Of a stretch of 64,000 nt of DNA, positions 50,070 to 58,847 are shown in pieces. A program made the translations under genes and the position numbers. This DNA comes from Enterobacter quasihormaechei (GTDB taxonomy: Bacteria > Pseudomonadota > Gammaproteobacteria > Enterobacterales > Enterobacteriaceae), in NCBI RefSeq assembly GCF_004331385.1, contig NZ_SJON01000006.1, positions 124,001-188,000 on the forward strand, read 5' to 3'. Positions within the stretch are counted from its first letter, which is position 1, and every line of letters starts with the position of its first letter. The notes beneath the pieces are model-generated. The model saw only the letters and a list, made by a program, of their open reading frames with translations. It was not told the DNA's origin and did no database searches.

Positions 50070-51815
50070 GTGAAAAAAAAGACAATAACGACCACCGGAA
50101 ACTTTACGCCGGCACGTTTTGCACTTCTGTGTCTCGCCATCTTTTGTAGCCTCGCGTTTCTGCTGGGTCGCGTGGCGTGGCTACAAATTATCAAACCGGA
50201 TAATCTGGTGAAGCAGGAGGATATGCGCTCCCTGCGCGAAGTGGCGATAGATGCCCCGCGTGGAATGATTGTTGACCGTGAAGGGCGTCCCCTTGCGGTA
50301 AGCGTACCCGTGCAGGCCGTCTGGGCCGATCCCAAAACCGTGCTGGAAAAAGGGGGCGTCGGGTTTGATTCGCGCTGGCAGGCTCTGGCAAATGCCCTAC
50401 ACCTTTCTCTGAGCACGCTCGCATCCCGGATTAACAGCAACCCGCACGGGCGATTCATTTATCTTGCCCGTCAGGTTGATCCCTCTCAGGCAAAGTGGAT
50501 CGATAAGCTGCGTCTACCCGGTATTAACCTTCGCGATGAGTCCCGCCGCTTTTATCCTGCCGGACACGTGGCGGCTAACCTGATTGGCTTCACGAACATT
50601 GATGGTCAGGGTATTGAGGGCGTCGAGAAAAGTTTCAACACCCAGCTCACCGGGAAAGCAGGCGTGCGGCTGGTCAGGAAAGATCGCTATGGACATGTGG
50701 TGGAGAACCTCACTGAGGTGGCCCCCGTTCCTGCCCACAATATCCAGCTAAGTATTGATGAACGCCTGCAAACCATCACCGAAGACGCGCTGGATAATGC
50801 CGTGGCGTGGAACAAAGCCGAGTCAGGCGCGTCGGTACTGATTAATATCCAGACGGGCGAAATACTGGCGATGGCCAGCTTCCCGGACTTCAACCCCAAC
50901 AATCGGGAAGGGGCAACGCTGGATGATTTTCGCAATCGCGCGATCAGCGACACCTTTGAACCGGGCTCGACCGTTAAGCCTCTGGTGTTGATGACGGCGC
51001 TACAGCAGGGGCTGGTTCAGCCTGACAGCGTGATAGACACGCATCCCTACACTATTGATGGGCATCGTATTCGCGACGTGGGCTACTATCCGGAACTGAC
51101 GATGACCGGGATCCTGCAAAAGTCCAGCGACACGGGCGTATCCCGTCTTTCGCTGGCGATGCCCGTGCAACGGTTACTGGATACCTATAAGCACTTTGGG
51201 TTTGGCGAGAGTACCGGGCTTGGCTTAACGGGGGAAAGCGCTGGCTTACTGCCACAGCGAAAATTCTGGAGCCAGTTAGACCGGGCGACCTTTGCATTCG
51301 GCTATGGCCTGATGGTCACCCCCCTCCAGCTGGCGCATGTGTATGCCACCATCGGCAGCTATGGCATTGAACGGCCTCTGTCCATCACCCGTATCGATCC
51401 GCCGGTGATTGGCAAGCGGGTGATGCCCGAGGAAATTGTTCACGAGGTGGAACACATGATGGAGAGCGTCGCGTTACCCGGCGGTGGCGGGATCAAAGCA
51501 GCGGTGCGTAACTATCGCGTGGCGATTAAAACCGGGACGGCCAAAAAAATCGATGAACACGGTAAGTATGTGGATAAATACGTCGCCTACACTGCGGGCG
51601 TTGCGCCCGCCAGCGATCCCCGTTTTGCGCTGGTGGTGGTGATCAACGACCCGAAAAACGGCGCCTACTACGGCGGGGCCGTTTCTGCGCCCGTTTTCAG
51701 CGAAATTATGGGGAACGTACTGCGTCTGGAAAACGTAAAGCCAGACGGGCTGCCGGCAGATTCTGACCATCTGATTGTGATGCGTCACCCGGCCGTTTAT
51801 AACCCTGGCGAATAG
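50070..51815 (+). CDS. Second FtsI-type penicillin-binding protein (PBP3SAL-like)
   Basis: A class B transpeptidase anchored in the inner membrane that cross-links septal peptidoglycan. It has 581 residues from the GTG at 50070 (MKKKTITTTGNFTPARFALL); a TTG at 50046 would add eight. One helix (about 15-35) is followed by the dimerisation domain and the transpeptidase with S300-x-x-K303 (STVKP), S352-S353-D354 and K487-T488-G489. The second motif is usually SxN (SSN in E. coli FtsI); Asp here is unusual. It closely resembles E. coli FtsI, yet sits between cspC and rlmA, far from any mra/dcw cluster. Salmonella PBP3SAL, an acid-condition FtsI paralogue, occupies the same place as I recall. Confidence 0.88.
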   Translation: MKKKTITTTGNFTPARFALLCLAIFCSLAFLLGRVAWLQIIKPDNLVKQEDMRSLREVAIDAPRGMIVDREGRPLAVSVPVQAVWADPKTVLEKGGVGFDSRWQALANALHLSLSTLASRINSNPHGRFIYLARQVDPSQAKWIDKLRLPGINLRDESRRFYPAGHVAANLIGFTNIDGQGIEGVEKSFNTQLTGKAGVRLVRKDRYGHVVENLTEVAPVPAHNIQLSIDERLQTITEDALDNAVAWNKAESGASVLINIQTGEILAMASFPDFNPNNREGATLDDFRNRAISDTFEPGSTVKPLVLMTALQQGLVQPDSVIDTHPYTIDGHRIRDVGYYPELTMTGILQKSSDTGVSRLSLAMPVQRLLDTYKHFGFGESTGLGLTGESAGLLPQRKFWSQLDRATFAFGYGLMVTPLQLAHVYATIGSYGIERPLSITRIDPPVIGKRVMPEEIVHEVEHMMESVALPGGGGIKAAVRNYRVAIKTGTAKKIDEHGKYVDKYVAYTAGVAPASDPRFALVVVINDPKNGAYYGGAVSAPVFSEIMGNVLRLENVKPDGLPADSDHLIVMRHPAVYNPGE

Positions 51816-51854
51816 CGGTACACTTCGCCTTTTGGTTTACGCCCTGGAGTTGTC

Positions 51855-52670
51855 ATGTCTTTCAGCTGTCCCCTTTGCCACGCGCCGCTGACGCGCGCGG
51901 AGAAAACGTTTATCTGTCCACAGGGACATCAGTTTGACAGGGCGAAAGAGGGCTATGTGAATCTTTTGCCTGTACAGCACAAGCGCTCCCGGGACCCGGG
52001 TGACAGCGCGGAGATGATGCAGGCCCGCCGGGCGTTTCTCGATGCCGGGCACTATCAACCGCTCAGGGATTCTGTCGTCGGCTTACTCGGTAACTGTCTG
52101 ACAGAAGGCGCATCCGCCATGCTGGATATCGGCTGTGGCGAAGGCTACTACACCGCAACGTTTGCAGACGTGGCGGCTGAGAAGGGCGCCGAAACGTACG
52201 GCCTGGACGTATCGAAAGTGGCAATCCGTGCGGCAGCAAAACGCTATTCCGCGGTGACGTTCTGCGTGGCCTCCAGCCACCGTCTGCCGTTTGAGGAGGC
52301 GAGCATGGATGCCGTGGTGCGTATCTACGCGCCGTGCAAGGCAGAGGAGCTGGCGCGCGTGGTTAAGCCCGGCGGGTGGGTTATCACCGTTACGCCAGGG
52401 CCTCGTCATCTGCTGGAGCTGAAAGGGCTGATCTATGATGAAGTGCACCTGCATGCGCCTCACTCAGAACAGCTGGCGGGCTTTGCGTTAAAGCAGGAGC
52501 TGTCGGTGGCGTATGAAATGACGTTACAGGGAAGCGAAGCCGTGGCGTTACTGCAAATGACGCCGTTTGCGTGGCGGGCAAAACCCGCGGTGTGGGAAAC
52601 GCTGGCAGCGCAGACAGAATTTCGCTGCCAGACAGATTTCAGCATCCATTGCTGGCAGCGCGAAGGTTAA
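51855..52670 (+). CDS. rlmA: 23S rRNA (guanine-745-N1)-methyltransferase
   Basis: Methylates G745 of 23S rRNA with SAM. It has 271 residues. An N-terminal zinc site is formed by C5, C8, C21 and H25 (CPLCHAPL...[10 protein letters not shown]). The SAM-binding motif [12 protein letters not shown] and a Rossmann-type methyltransferase domain follow. The TAA stop shares bases with the convergent mntP stop, so the two genes overlap by four bases. Confidence 0.95.
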   Translation: MSFSCPLCHAPLTRAEKTFICPQGHQFDRAKEGYVNLLPVQHKRSRDPGDSAEMMQARRAFLDAGHYQPLRDSVVGLLGNCLTEGASAMLDIGCGEGYYTATFADVAAEKGAETYGLDVSKVAIRAAAKRYSAVTFCVASSHRLPFEEASMDAVVRIYAPCKAEELARVVKPGGWVITVTPGPRHLLELKGLIYDEVHLHAPHSEQLAGFALKQELSVAYEMTLQGSEAVALLQMTPFAWRAKPAVWETLAAQTEFRCQTDFSIHCWQREG

Positions 52671-53233
52671 CCCGCGAAGTGTGCCCAGAGGATTTGGGCA
52701 CCAATCCCGATCAACACGATACCGCCCAAAATTTCGGCTCGTTTACCCAGCAGCGGGCCAATGAACCGGCCAACCATCATCCCCAGCGTTGACATGATAA
52801 GCGTCGCGCAGCCAATCGCCAGCGCGGTGGCGATAATATTGACCTGCAAAAACGCCAGACCGACACCGACGGCCATGGCGTCCAGGCTGGTTGCGATAGC
52901 GGTGGTCACCAGAAGCCAGAAGCCGTGGCGGTGCAGCGGCGCGTCATCTTCATCGCTGTTGCCCCGCAAACCTTCAATCACCATCCGGCCGCCGAGAAAG
53001 ACCAGCAGCACGAAGGCAATCCAGTGGTTCCACTCCAGCACAAACTGGCTGGCGAGCATCCCAAGACCCCACCCGATAAGCGGCGTCAGCGTTTCGATAG
53101 CGCCAAAGATAAGACCGGTACGCAGAGCTTCGGAAAATTTAGGTTTATGGAGGGTGGCACCTTTACCGATAGAGGCGGCAAATGCGTCCATTGACATGCC
53201 AAAGGCCAGGAGGATCGTAGCGGAGATATTCAT
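52667..53233 (-). CDS. mntP: Manganese efflux pump MntP
   Basis: An inner-membrane Mn(II) exporter. It has 188 residues from the ATG of [20 protein letters not shown], the E. coli length, with six predicted helices. The two inverted halves carry matching acidic motifs ([14 protein letters not shown] and [13 protein letters not shown]) that line the ion path. A yybP-ykoY riboswitch lies in its leader. The frame also opens upstream, but that part belongs to the leader. Confidence 0.96.
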   Translation of the reverse strand: MNISATILLAFGMSMDAFAASIGKGATLHKPKFSEALRTGLIFGAIETLTPLIGWGLGMLASQFVLEWNHWIAFVLLVFLGGRMVIEGLRGNSDEDDAPLHRHGFWLLVTTAIATSLDAMAVGVGLAFLQVNIIATALAIGCATLIMSTLGMMVGRFIGPLLGKRAEILGGIVLIGIGAQILWAHFAG

Positions 53234-53299
53234 AAGCGCGTCCAGACCGGGGATATCCATATGACACATCACTGCCCCCAGTAAACAGCAGTTGATGTA

Positions 53300-53437
53300 T
53301 CTATGGTCTCGCCTGATCCCTTTGGCACAGTAAGTGCTGAAAGCGATCCGTACGCGCCACGTTTTTCAACGAGTATGTTGACACGTACATTTCCTGAAGG
53401 CAGGAAATCGGCTACTCCCCAACGACGGGCGCAACCT
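53300..53437 (-). promoter_or_regulatory. yybP-ykoY manganese riboswitch of mntP
   Basis: Read on the minus strand, the leader has the two conserved loops of this class: TTGGGGAGTAGCC near its 5' end (complement at 53410-53422) and AGGCGAGACC near its 3' end (complement at 53305-53314). A hairpin, TTTCCTGCCTTCAGGAAA, lies between. Mn(II) binding should open expression of the exporter, as known for E. coli mntP. The outer limits are approximate. Confidence 0.88.
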
Positions 53438-53565
53438 TAACATATTTTGAGAATATAAAACAACACTCAGAAAGGCTTAATTCAGGGACTGCGTTGATAA
53501 CGATTTTCATTTAGATTTATGCGTGAAAATATCGTTAAGAAATATAAGCTATTTAACGGGGAGGA

Positions 53566-53622
53566 TATAGCATCGGCTATATTACGAACAAGAAAATTAC
53601 GTAATATATAGCCGAAGCTATA
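53566..53622. repeat. Long AT-rich imperfect inverted repeat
   Basis: The arms are 53566-53586 (starts TATAGCATCGGCTATA) and 53600-53622 (ends TATAGCCGAAGCTATA). They match over about 21 bases with one mismatch and a two-base insertion, around a 13-base spacer. The repeat lies just after the yobD stop. It lacks a T-run for a normal terminator. It may be a terminator remnant, a small mobile repeat, or an RNA structure in the yobD 3' end. Confidence 0.7.
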
Positions 53623-53630
53623 ATATTAAC

Positions 53631-54089
53631 TCATTGAGTTTTAACGAGTAATCTGTAGATCTTTTCCAGGTCATCAATATTTTTAACCCGAATGAGCAGG
53701 CGGCGTTGTTCTAATTGCATCACCAGCACCCCGTCCTCGGATAAATTCATCTCTTTAATACGGTTATATTCTATCCAGACATTGGCGAAGAAGAATCCCT
53801 GTTTTTTAAAAATGAGTTTTGGCGAGCGGATCCAGAACAGGTAAATCGCCATTAATGCCAGCGCACATAATAACCATGTGGTTAATATTGCACCGTGGCT
53901 GGTCACGTTATTGTAAATCAGAATGACCACCAGCCCGGCGAAGATGAATGCATCAATGCGTCCACGGCGTAAGAGGGGAAGGGTCAGCAGCGTCTCGCCG
54001 TGGCGGCGAGGCATAATGAACTCGTCATAGATCGCGTAAGCCAGAAGGGCAACAATAAACAAAACCAGTACGGTGTCCGTAACAGCCAT
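53631..54089 (-). CDS. yobD: YobD, DUF986 inner-membrane protein
   Basis: A protein of 152 residues with three predicted membrane helices (about 5-20, 46-62 and 68-86). The cytoplasmic part has a conserved segment [22 protein letters not shown], like E. coli YobD and partly like PH-type membrane proteins. The function is unknown. It follows manZ on the same strand, behind the terminator. Confidence 0.92.
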   Translation of the reverse strand: MAVTDTVLVLFIVALLAYAIYDEFIMPRRHGETLLTLPLLRRGRIDAFIFAGLVVILIYNNVTSHGAILTTWLLCALALMAIYLFWIRSPKLIFKKQGFFFANVWIEYNRIKEMNLSEDGVLVMQLEQRRLLIRVKNIDDLEKIYRLLVKTQ

Positions 54090-54101
54090 TCATCCTCCAG
54101 A

Positions 54102-54129
54102 TAAAAAGACCGGGGGCAAGGCCCCGGTC
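54102..54129 (-). terminator. Terminator of manXYZ
   Basis: GACCGGGG (54108-54115) and CCCCGGTC (54122-54129) form the stem; read on the minus strand it is followed by TTTTTAT. Confidence 0.85.
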
Positions 54130-54143
54130 GGTAACGCGTTTTA

Positions 54144-54995
54144 TTACAGACCCAGCAGGCCGACGGCGTAGCCCGCGATACCGATGACGAAGAAGCCAAC
54201 GATGATCCACAGCGGGTTTACTTTCTTACGCAGCAGCCACATGCAGGCGAAGGTTAACAGCAGCGGTACCAGGCCCGGCATCAGCTGATCCAGAATGGTC
54301 TGCACGGTGGTAACGCGCGTCTGACCATCCTGACCGGTGATGGTCGATACCACCAGCGGGATGTTCACGTGCGTCCACTTGTTAACCAGCGCCCCCATCA
54401 CAAACAGGCCGAGGATTGACGCCCCCTCGGTCAGTTTTTGCAGGAAGCCGCCGCCCATATCCTTAACGATATCCACCCCTTTACGGTAGCCGTACGCCAC
54501 GCCGTAGTAACGGGTCAGCAGACGCACCGCGTTAAACAGGATGAAGAACAGCAGCGGACCGAGCAGGCTGCCGCTCATGGCAATACCGGCACCCAGCGCC
54601 GCAAACACCGGACGCACGGTTCCCCAGAAGATAGGATCGCCCACGCCTGCCAGCGGCCCCATCAGACCGACTTTGATACCGTTGATGGCACCATCGTCAA
54701 TCTCAGCCCCGTTCGCACGCTGCTCTTCCATCGCCAGCGTTACGCCCAGAACAGGCGCTGCGACGTAGGGATGGGTGTTGAAGAATTCCAGGTGACGCTT
54801 AATTGCCTGACGGCGCGCTTCGTTGTTTTCCGGATACAGGCGTTTGATTGCCGGCACCATGGAGAAGCAGAAGCCGAGCGCCTGCATACGTTCGAAGTTC
54901 CATGAACCCTGAAACAGGTTAGAACGGATGAACACGCCACGAATATCACCCGGAGTGAGTTTTTTCTCAGTGGTAGTTTTTGTCATATCAACCAT
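54144..54995 (-). CDS. manZ: Mannose PTS component IID
   Basis: Membrane component IID of the mannose phosphotransferase system, which with IIC imports mannose, glucose, glucosamine and others. It has 283 residues from the ATG of MVDMTKTTTEKKLTPGD, the E. coli length. A GTG three codons upstream lies inside the ribosome site CAGGTGAG, so it is not the start. The segment LGFCFSMVPAIKRLYPEN and LMGPLAGVGDPIFWGTVRP are typical of EIID. It closes the manXYZ operon, 12 bases after manY. Confidence 0.96.
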   Translation of the reverse strand: MVDMTKTTTEKKLTPGDIRGVFIRSNLFQGSWNFERMQALGFCFSMVPAIKRLYPENNEARRQAIKRHLEFFNTHPYVAAPVLGVTLAMEEQRANGAEIDDGAINGIKVGLMGPLAGVGDPIFWGTVRPVFAALGAGIAMSGSLLGPLLFFILFNAVRLLTRYYGVAYGYRKGVDIVKDMGGGFLQKLTEGASILGLFVMGALVNKWTHVNIPLVVSTITGQDGQTRVTTVQTILDQLMPGLVPLLLTFACMWLLRKKVNPLWIIVGFFVIGIAGYAVGLLGL

Positions 54996-55007
54996 TTCGC
55001 TCACCTG

Positions 55008-55808
55008 TTAGTCCAGTTCGTTATCGAGATCGTTGTTACCAGCGGCCTGCGCAGGGGCACCCGCGACGCGGTTGTATTTCGGGCTGAGCTGGATATAAAG
55101 AATTGCCATCACCGCGCCAATCACGCCCAGCGCAACCAGGTTGAAGTTGGTGAACGCAGCGGTAACGAAGCCGAGGTAGAAGAATGGCATCAGGTAGCCC
55201 GCACGCATCATGTTGATGACCATCGCGTAACCGACCACCACGATCATGCCGCCGGCGATGTTCAGACCGCTGGTGACCACTTCAGGGATGGCGTTCAGCA
55301 TGCTCTGAACTTCGCTGGTCCCCACGGAGATCGCCACGATAACCGCCGGGATCGCGATACGCATCGCTTGCAGGAACAGGGAGGAAACGTGGATCCAGGA
55401 GAGCGCCGTAAGGTTGCCGTTTTCGGCTGCCTTATCCGCCGCGTGCTGGAAGGCCACGGTGATAGTACGAACGATGATGGTCAGCACCTGGCCCGCAGCG
55501 GCCAATGGGATAGCCAGCGCGATACCGGCACCAATACTCTGGTGACCGGCGATAACCAGAACGGTTGAGATAATGGACGCCAGGGCGGCATCTGGCGCAA
55601 CGGCTGCACCGATGTTCATCCAGCCGAGGGCGATCATTTCCAGCGTACCACCGATAATGATACCGGTTTTCATGTCACCGAGAACGGCGCCAATCAGCGT
55701 ACAGGCCACCAGAGGACGGTGGAACTGAAATTCATCAAGTACGGATTCCATACCCGCAATACATGCGACGATGAACACCAGTACAATTTGAAGAGTAGTA
55801 ATCTCCAT
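55008..55808 (-). CDS. manY: Mannose PTS component IIC
   Basis: Membrane channel component IIC. It has 266 residues, as in E. coli, with a string of hydrophobic helices (IVLVFIVACIAGMESVLDEF at the start). The signature GGTLEMIALGWMNIGAAVAPD is present. The last residues are charged (AAGNNDLDNELD). It lies between manX and manZ. Confidence 0.96.
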   Translation of the reverse strand: MEITTLQIVLVFIVACIAGMESVLDEFQFHRPLVACTLIGAVLGDMKTGIIIGGTLEMIALGWMNIGAAVAPDAALASIISTVLVIAGHQSIGAGIALAIPLAAAGQVLTIIVRTITVAFQHAADKAAENGNLTALSWIHVSSLFLQAMRIAIPAVIVAISVGTSEVQSMLNAIPEVVTSGLNIAGGMIVVVGYAMVINMMRAGYLMPFFYLGFVTAAFTNFNLVALGVIGAVMAILYIQLSPKYNRVAGAPAQAAGNNDLDNELD

Positions 55809-55855
55809 TGCACTTCTCCTATTACATAAGCTTTATATGAAAAACCGGCCCGGGC

Positions 55856-56818
55856 TTATTTCCCCACTTTGCCGATCAAATCCATCATTTTCAGTTTCTG
55901 ATCCGTGGAAACCTTACGGGCTTCCAGTTCGATACCGCGGGCATTCAGCTTGTTGAAGGCCTCGATATCTTTCGCATCCACTGAAATCGCGTTATTGACC
56001 TGCGTTTTGCCCTGACGGAATGCCATACCGCCAATGTTAACGGAGGTGATTTTCACGCCGCCTTCAACAAGGCGTTCGACGTCTGTCGGGTTGGTGAAGA
56101 GAAGCATCACGCGTTCGCCCGCATATTTCGGGTTGTTGTAAACGCGGATCATTTTGGCGACATCCACGACGTGCGCGGTAACGCCCGGCGGTGCAACCTG
56201 GGTAAGAAGTGTTTTGCGGACAGTATCAGCGGCCACTTCGTCACTGACCACGATAATGCGTTGTACGTTTGTCTCTTTGGTCCAGCGTGTCGCCACCTGG
56301 CCGTGGATCAGACGGTCATCAATACGCGCAAGGCCGATGACCATGTAATCGTTCGGACCCATTGGCTTCGCCGGTGCAGCGGCCTTTGGTGCAGCTGGGG
56401 CAGGGGCGGGTTTTTTAACCGGCTGTGCTTTCAGCGCTTTAACGCCTTCGCGACCGGTTTCCACCGCCAGCGCCACCAGCTCGTCAAAGCCTGGGTTGTC
56501 GTCACGCGCCATCAAGGTTTCCACCAGCATCGGGATATTCACCCCGGCGACGACTTCATAATGCTCTTTATCGACGACAATGCGGCTGGCAGCGTTGAAC
56601 GGGCTGCCGCCCCATGTATCCACGAGAAACAGCACGCCTTTGCTGGTATCCAGCTTCTCAAGCTGAGCAGTGTATTTTTCAATCAGCGTCTCGGCGTTTT
56701 CACCGGGAACGAAATCGATCCAGCCGACGTTTTCCTGCTCGCCCAACAGCATCTCTGCCGTTTTGAGTAACTGCTCCGCAGCCCAACCATGTGTGCCTAT
56801 GACAATAGCAATGGTCAC
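55856..56818 (-). CDS. manX: Mannose PTS component IIAB
   Basis: A soluble cytoplasmic protein that passes phosphate from HPr to the sugar. It has 320 residues. The IIA domain (about 1-125) has the phosphorylated His H10 (IVIGTHGWAA). An Ala/Pro/Lys-rich flexible linker covers about 133-152. The IIB domain follows, with the second phospho-His H172 (DDRLIHGQV). It is the first gene of manXYZ. A probable Mlc operator lies 119-146 bases upstream. Confidence 0.97.
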   Translation of the reverse strand: MTIAIVIGTHGWAAEQLLKTAEMLLGEQENVGWIDFVPGENAETLIEKYTAQLEKLDTSKGVLFLVDTWGGSPFNAASRIVVDKEHYEVVAGVNIPMLVETLMARDDNPGFDELVALAVETGREGVKALKAQPVKKPAPAPAAPKAAAPAKPMGPNDYMVIGLARIDDRLIHGQVATRWTKETNVQRIIVVSDEVAADTVRKTLLTQVAPPGVTAHVVDVAKMIRVYNNPKYAGERVMLLFTNPTDVERLVEGGVKITSVNIGGMAFRQGKTQVNNAISVDAKDIEAFNKLNARGIELEARKVSTDQKLKMMDLIGKVGK

Positions 56819-56936
56819 TTGCTACCTCCTATTATTATCATTTATACGTCTGCCAGGCAGGCGTACTGAGAATCGTATTGGCGAACCGAATCGATTCAGA
56901 TAAGGGTTAGAGTTCTAAAAAACCAAGACTTCCGCG

Positions 56937-56964
56937 AATTATTTTAGATAGTGAAAAAATAATT
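56937..56964. promoter_or_regulatory. Probable Mlc operator upstream of manX
   Basis: AATTATTTT (56937-56945) and AAAATAATT (56956-56964) are perfect inverted arms 10 bases apart, which is the TTATTTT/AAAATAA pattern of Mlc/NagC sites. A partial CRP-like half-site, TGTGA, follows at about 56967-56971. In E. coli manXYZ is repressed by Mlc and activated by CRP. Confidence 0.7.
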
Positions 56965-57281
56965 TATGTGATGAAGATCCGTAATTTAGCTACGCATTAC
57001 AGATTTTTCTAAAAGATAAACCGCGTGTGTTACAGAAGTTTGCAAAGGAACGTAAATCTTTGCTAAATACCAATTGTCTCTGATATGTTTAGCGTCCGTT
57101 TAATTATTCAGGAGTATAGGGCTACAGCCCACTATATGGACCGTCACCGACGTCAGTCATCTTCCAGGCCATCCCGCGCCTTATTCACCGGCGATCTTCG
57201 CCACGCATCGACTCTCATTTCCTTTGAACTGCCCGAAATCAGCGGGGCACCGTTTTGTCATTCCTTTAGCAGGAGCGTGTC
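56965..57281 (+). other. yoaE leader and the rest of the manX-yoaE divergent gap
   Basis: The part next to manX is AT-rich and holds its control sites. From about 57110 to the yoaE start the sequence becomes GC-richer and shows structure: TATA (57115-57118) with TATA (57133-57136), and GGGC (57119-57122) with GCCC (57127-57130). A 69-codon frame at 57085-57294 has no ribosome site or known family and is treated as noncoding. Some leaders of TerC-family genes are manganese riboswitches, but the GGGGAGTAGCC and GCGAGACC signatures are not present here. Confidence 0.5.
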
Positions 57282-58841
57282 ATGGAATTCTTAATGGACC
57301 CGTCAATCTGGGTAGGACTGCTTACGCTGGTCGTGCTGGAGATCGTTCTCGGTATTGATAACCTGGTGTTTATCGCCATCCTGGCGGACAAGCTGCCGCC
57401 GAAACAGCGTGACAAAGCCCGTCTGATCGGCCTCTCGCTGGCGCTGATCATGCGACTGGGCCTGCTGTCCGTGATCTCGTGGATGGTTACGCTGACGAAG
57501 CCGCTGTTCACCGTGATGGATTTCACCTTCTCCGGTCGCGATTTGATCATGCTGGTGGGGGGGCTTTTCCTGCTGTTCAAAGCCACAACGGAGCTGCATG
57601 AACGGCTGGAAAACCGGCAGCACGACGGTGGACACGGTAAAGGCTATGCCAGCTTCTGGGTCGTTGTTCTTCAGATCGTGGTGCTTGATGCGGTCTTCTC
57701 GCTGGATGCGGTGATTACGGCGGTCGGCATGGTGAACCATCTGCCGGTGATGATGGCGGCGGTTGTGATTGCGATGGCGGTAATGCTGCTGGCCTCGAAG
57801 CCGCTGACGCGTTTCGTCAACCAGCATCCGACGGTAGTGGTGCTGTGTCTGAGCTTCCTGCTGATGATTGGTCTGAGCCTGGTGGCAGAAGGTTTTGGCT
57901 TCCATATTCCGAAAGGCTACCTGTACGCCGCGATTGGCTTCTCGATCTTAATCGAGCTGTTTAACCAGATTGCGCGCCGTAACTTTATTAAGCAGCAGTC
58001 GAATCAGCCGCTGCGCGCCCGTACCGCCGATGCGATCCTGCGCCTGATGGGCGGCCGTCGCCAGGTGAACGTGCAGGCGGACAGCGAGAACCGCAACCCG
58101 GTTCCGGTGCCGGAAGGCGCGTTTGTGGAAGAAGAACGCTATATGATCAACGGCGTGCTTTCGCTGGCCTCCCGCTCCCTGCGCGGCATTATGACGCCGC
58201 GCGGAGAAATCAGCTGGGTGGATGCCAACCTGAGCGTCGACGAAATACGTCAGCAGCTGCTCTCCTCGCCGCACAGCCTGTTCCCGGTCTGTCGGGGCGA
58301 GCTGGATGAGATCATCGGCGTGGTGCGCGCGAAAGAGATGCTCGTGGCGCTGGAAGAGGGCGTCAACGTCGAGGCCGTTGCGGCCGCGTCGCCTGCCATC
58401 GTGGTGCCGGAGACGCTGGATCCGATTAACCTGCTGGGCGTGCTGCGTCGTGCCCGCGGCAGTTTTGTTATCGTTACCAACGAATTTGGTGTGGTACAGG
58501 GTCTGGTCACGCCGCTTGACGTGCTGGAAGCGATCGCGGGTGAATTCCCCGATGCGGATGAAACGCCGGAAATCGTTGCCGACGGTGACGGCTGGCTGGT
58601 GAAAGGTACCACCGATCTGCACGCGCTCTCGCACACGCTGGGCGTTGAAAACGTAGTCAATGACGATGAAGACATCGCCACCGTGGCGGGGCTGGTGATT
58701 GCCGTTAACGGACAGATCCCGCGTGTCGGGGATGTGCTGGAGCTGCCGCCGCTGCAAATTACCATCGTTGAAGCCAACGACTATCGCGTTGATATGGTGC
58801 GTATTGTTAAAGAGCAGTCTGCACACGACGAAGAAGAGTAA
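57282..58841 (+). CDS. yoaE: YoaE, TerC-family membrane protein with CBS and CorC_HlyC domains
   Basis: An inner-membrane protein of 519 residues. The N-terminal TerC domain (about 1-235) has roughly seven helices and acidic motifs such as [13 protein letters not shown] and [13 protein letters not shown]. Two CBS domains (about 305-425, starting near [12 protein letters not shown]) and a CorC_HlyC domain (to the end) are cytoplasmic. The domain set suggests metal-ion transport or its regulation, but no substrate is known. The ATG follows CAGGAGCGTGTC. Confidence 0.94.
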   Translation: MEFLMDPSIWVGLLTLVVLEIVLGIDNLVFIAILADKLPPKQRDKARLIGLSLALIMRLGLLSVISWMVTLTKPLFTVMDFTFSGRDLIMLVGGLFLLFKATTELHERLENRQHDGGHGKGYASFWVVVLQIVVLDAVFSLDAVITAVGMVNHLPVMMAAVVIAMAVMLLASKPLTRFVNQHPTVVVLCLSFLLMIGLSLVAEGFGFHIPKGYLYAAIGFSILIELFNQIARRNFIKQQSNQPLRARTADAILRLMGGRRQVNVQADSENRNPVPVPEGAFVEEERYMINGVLSLASRSLRGIMTPRGEISWVDANLSVDEIRQQLLSSPHSLFPVCRGELDEIIGVVRAKEMLVALEEGVNVEAVAAASPAIVVPETLDPINLLGVLRRARGSFVIVTNEFGVVQGLVTPLDVLEAIAGEFPDADETPEIVADGDGWLVKGTTDLHALSHTLGVENVVNDDEDIATVAGLVIAVNGQIPRVGDVLELPPLQITIVEANDYRVDMVRIVKEQSAHDEEE

Positions 58842-58847
58842 CGCTTG

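Noticed and set aside
56985..57281. yybP-ykoY riboswitch before yoaE
   Set aside because: The diagnostic loops GGGGAGTAGCC and GCGAGACC found at mntP are absent here.
57085..57294. 69-codon frame upstream of and overlapping the yoaE start
   Set aside because: No ribosome site, no known family, and composition like a leader; kept as noncoding leader sequence.
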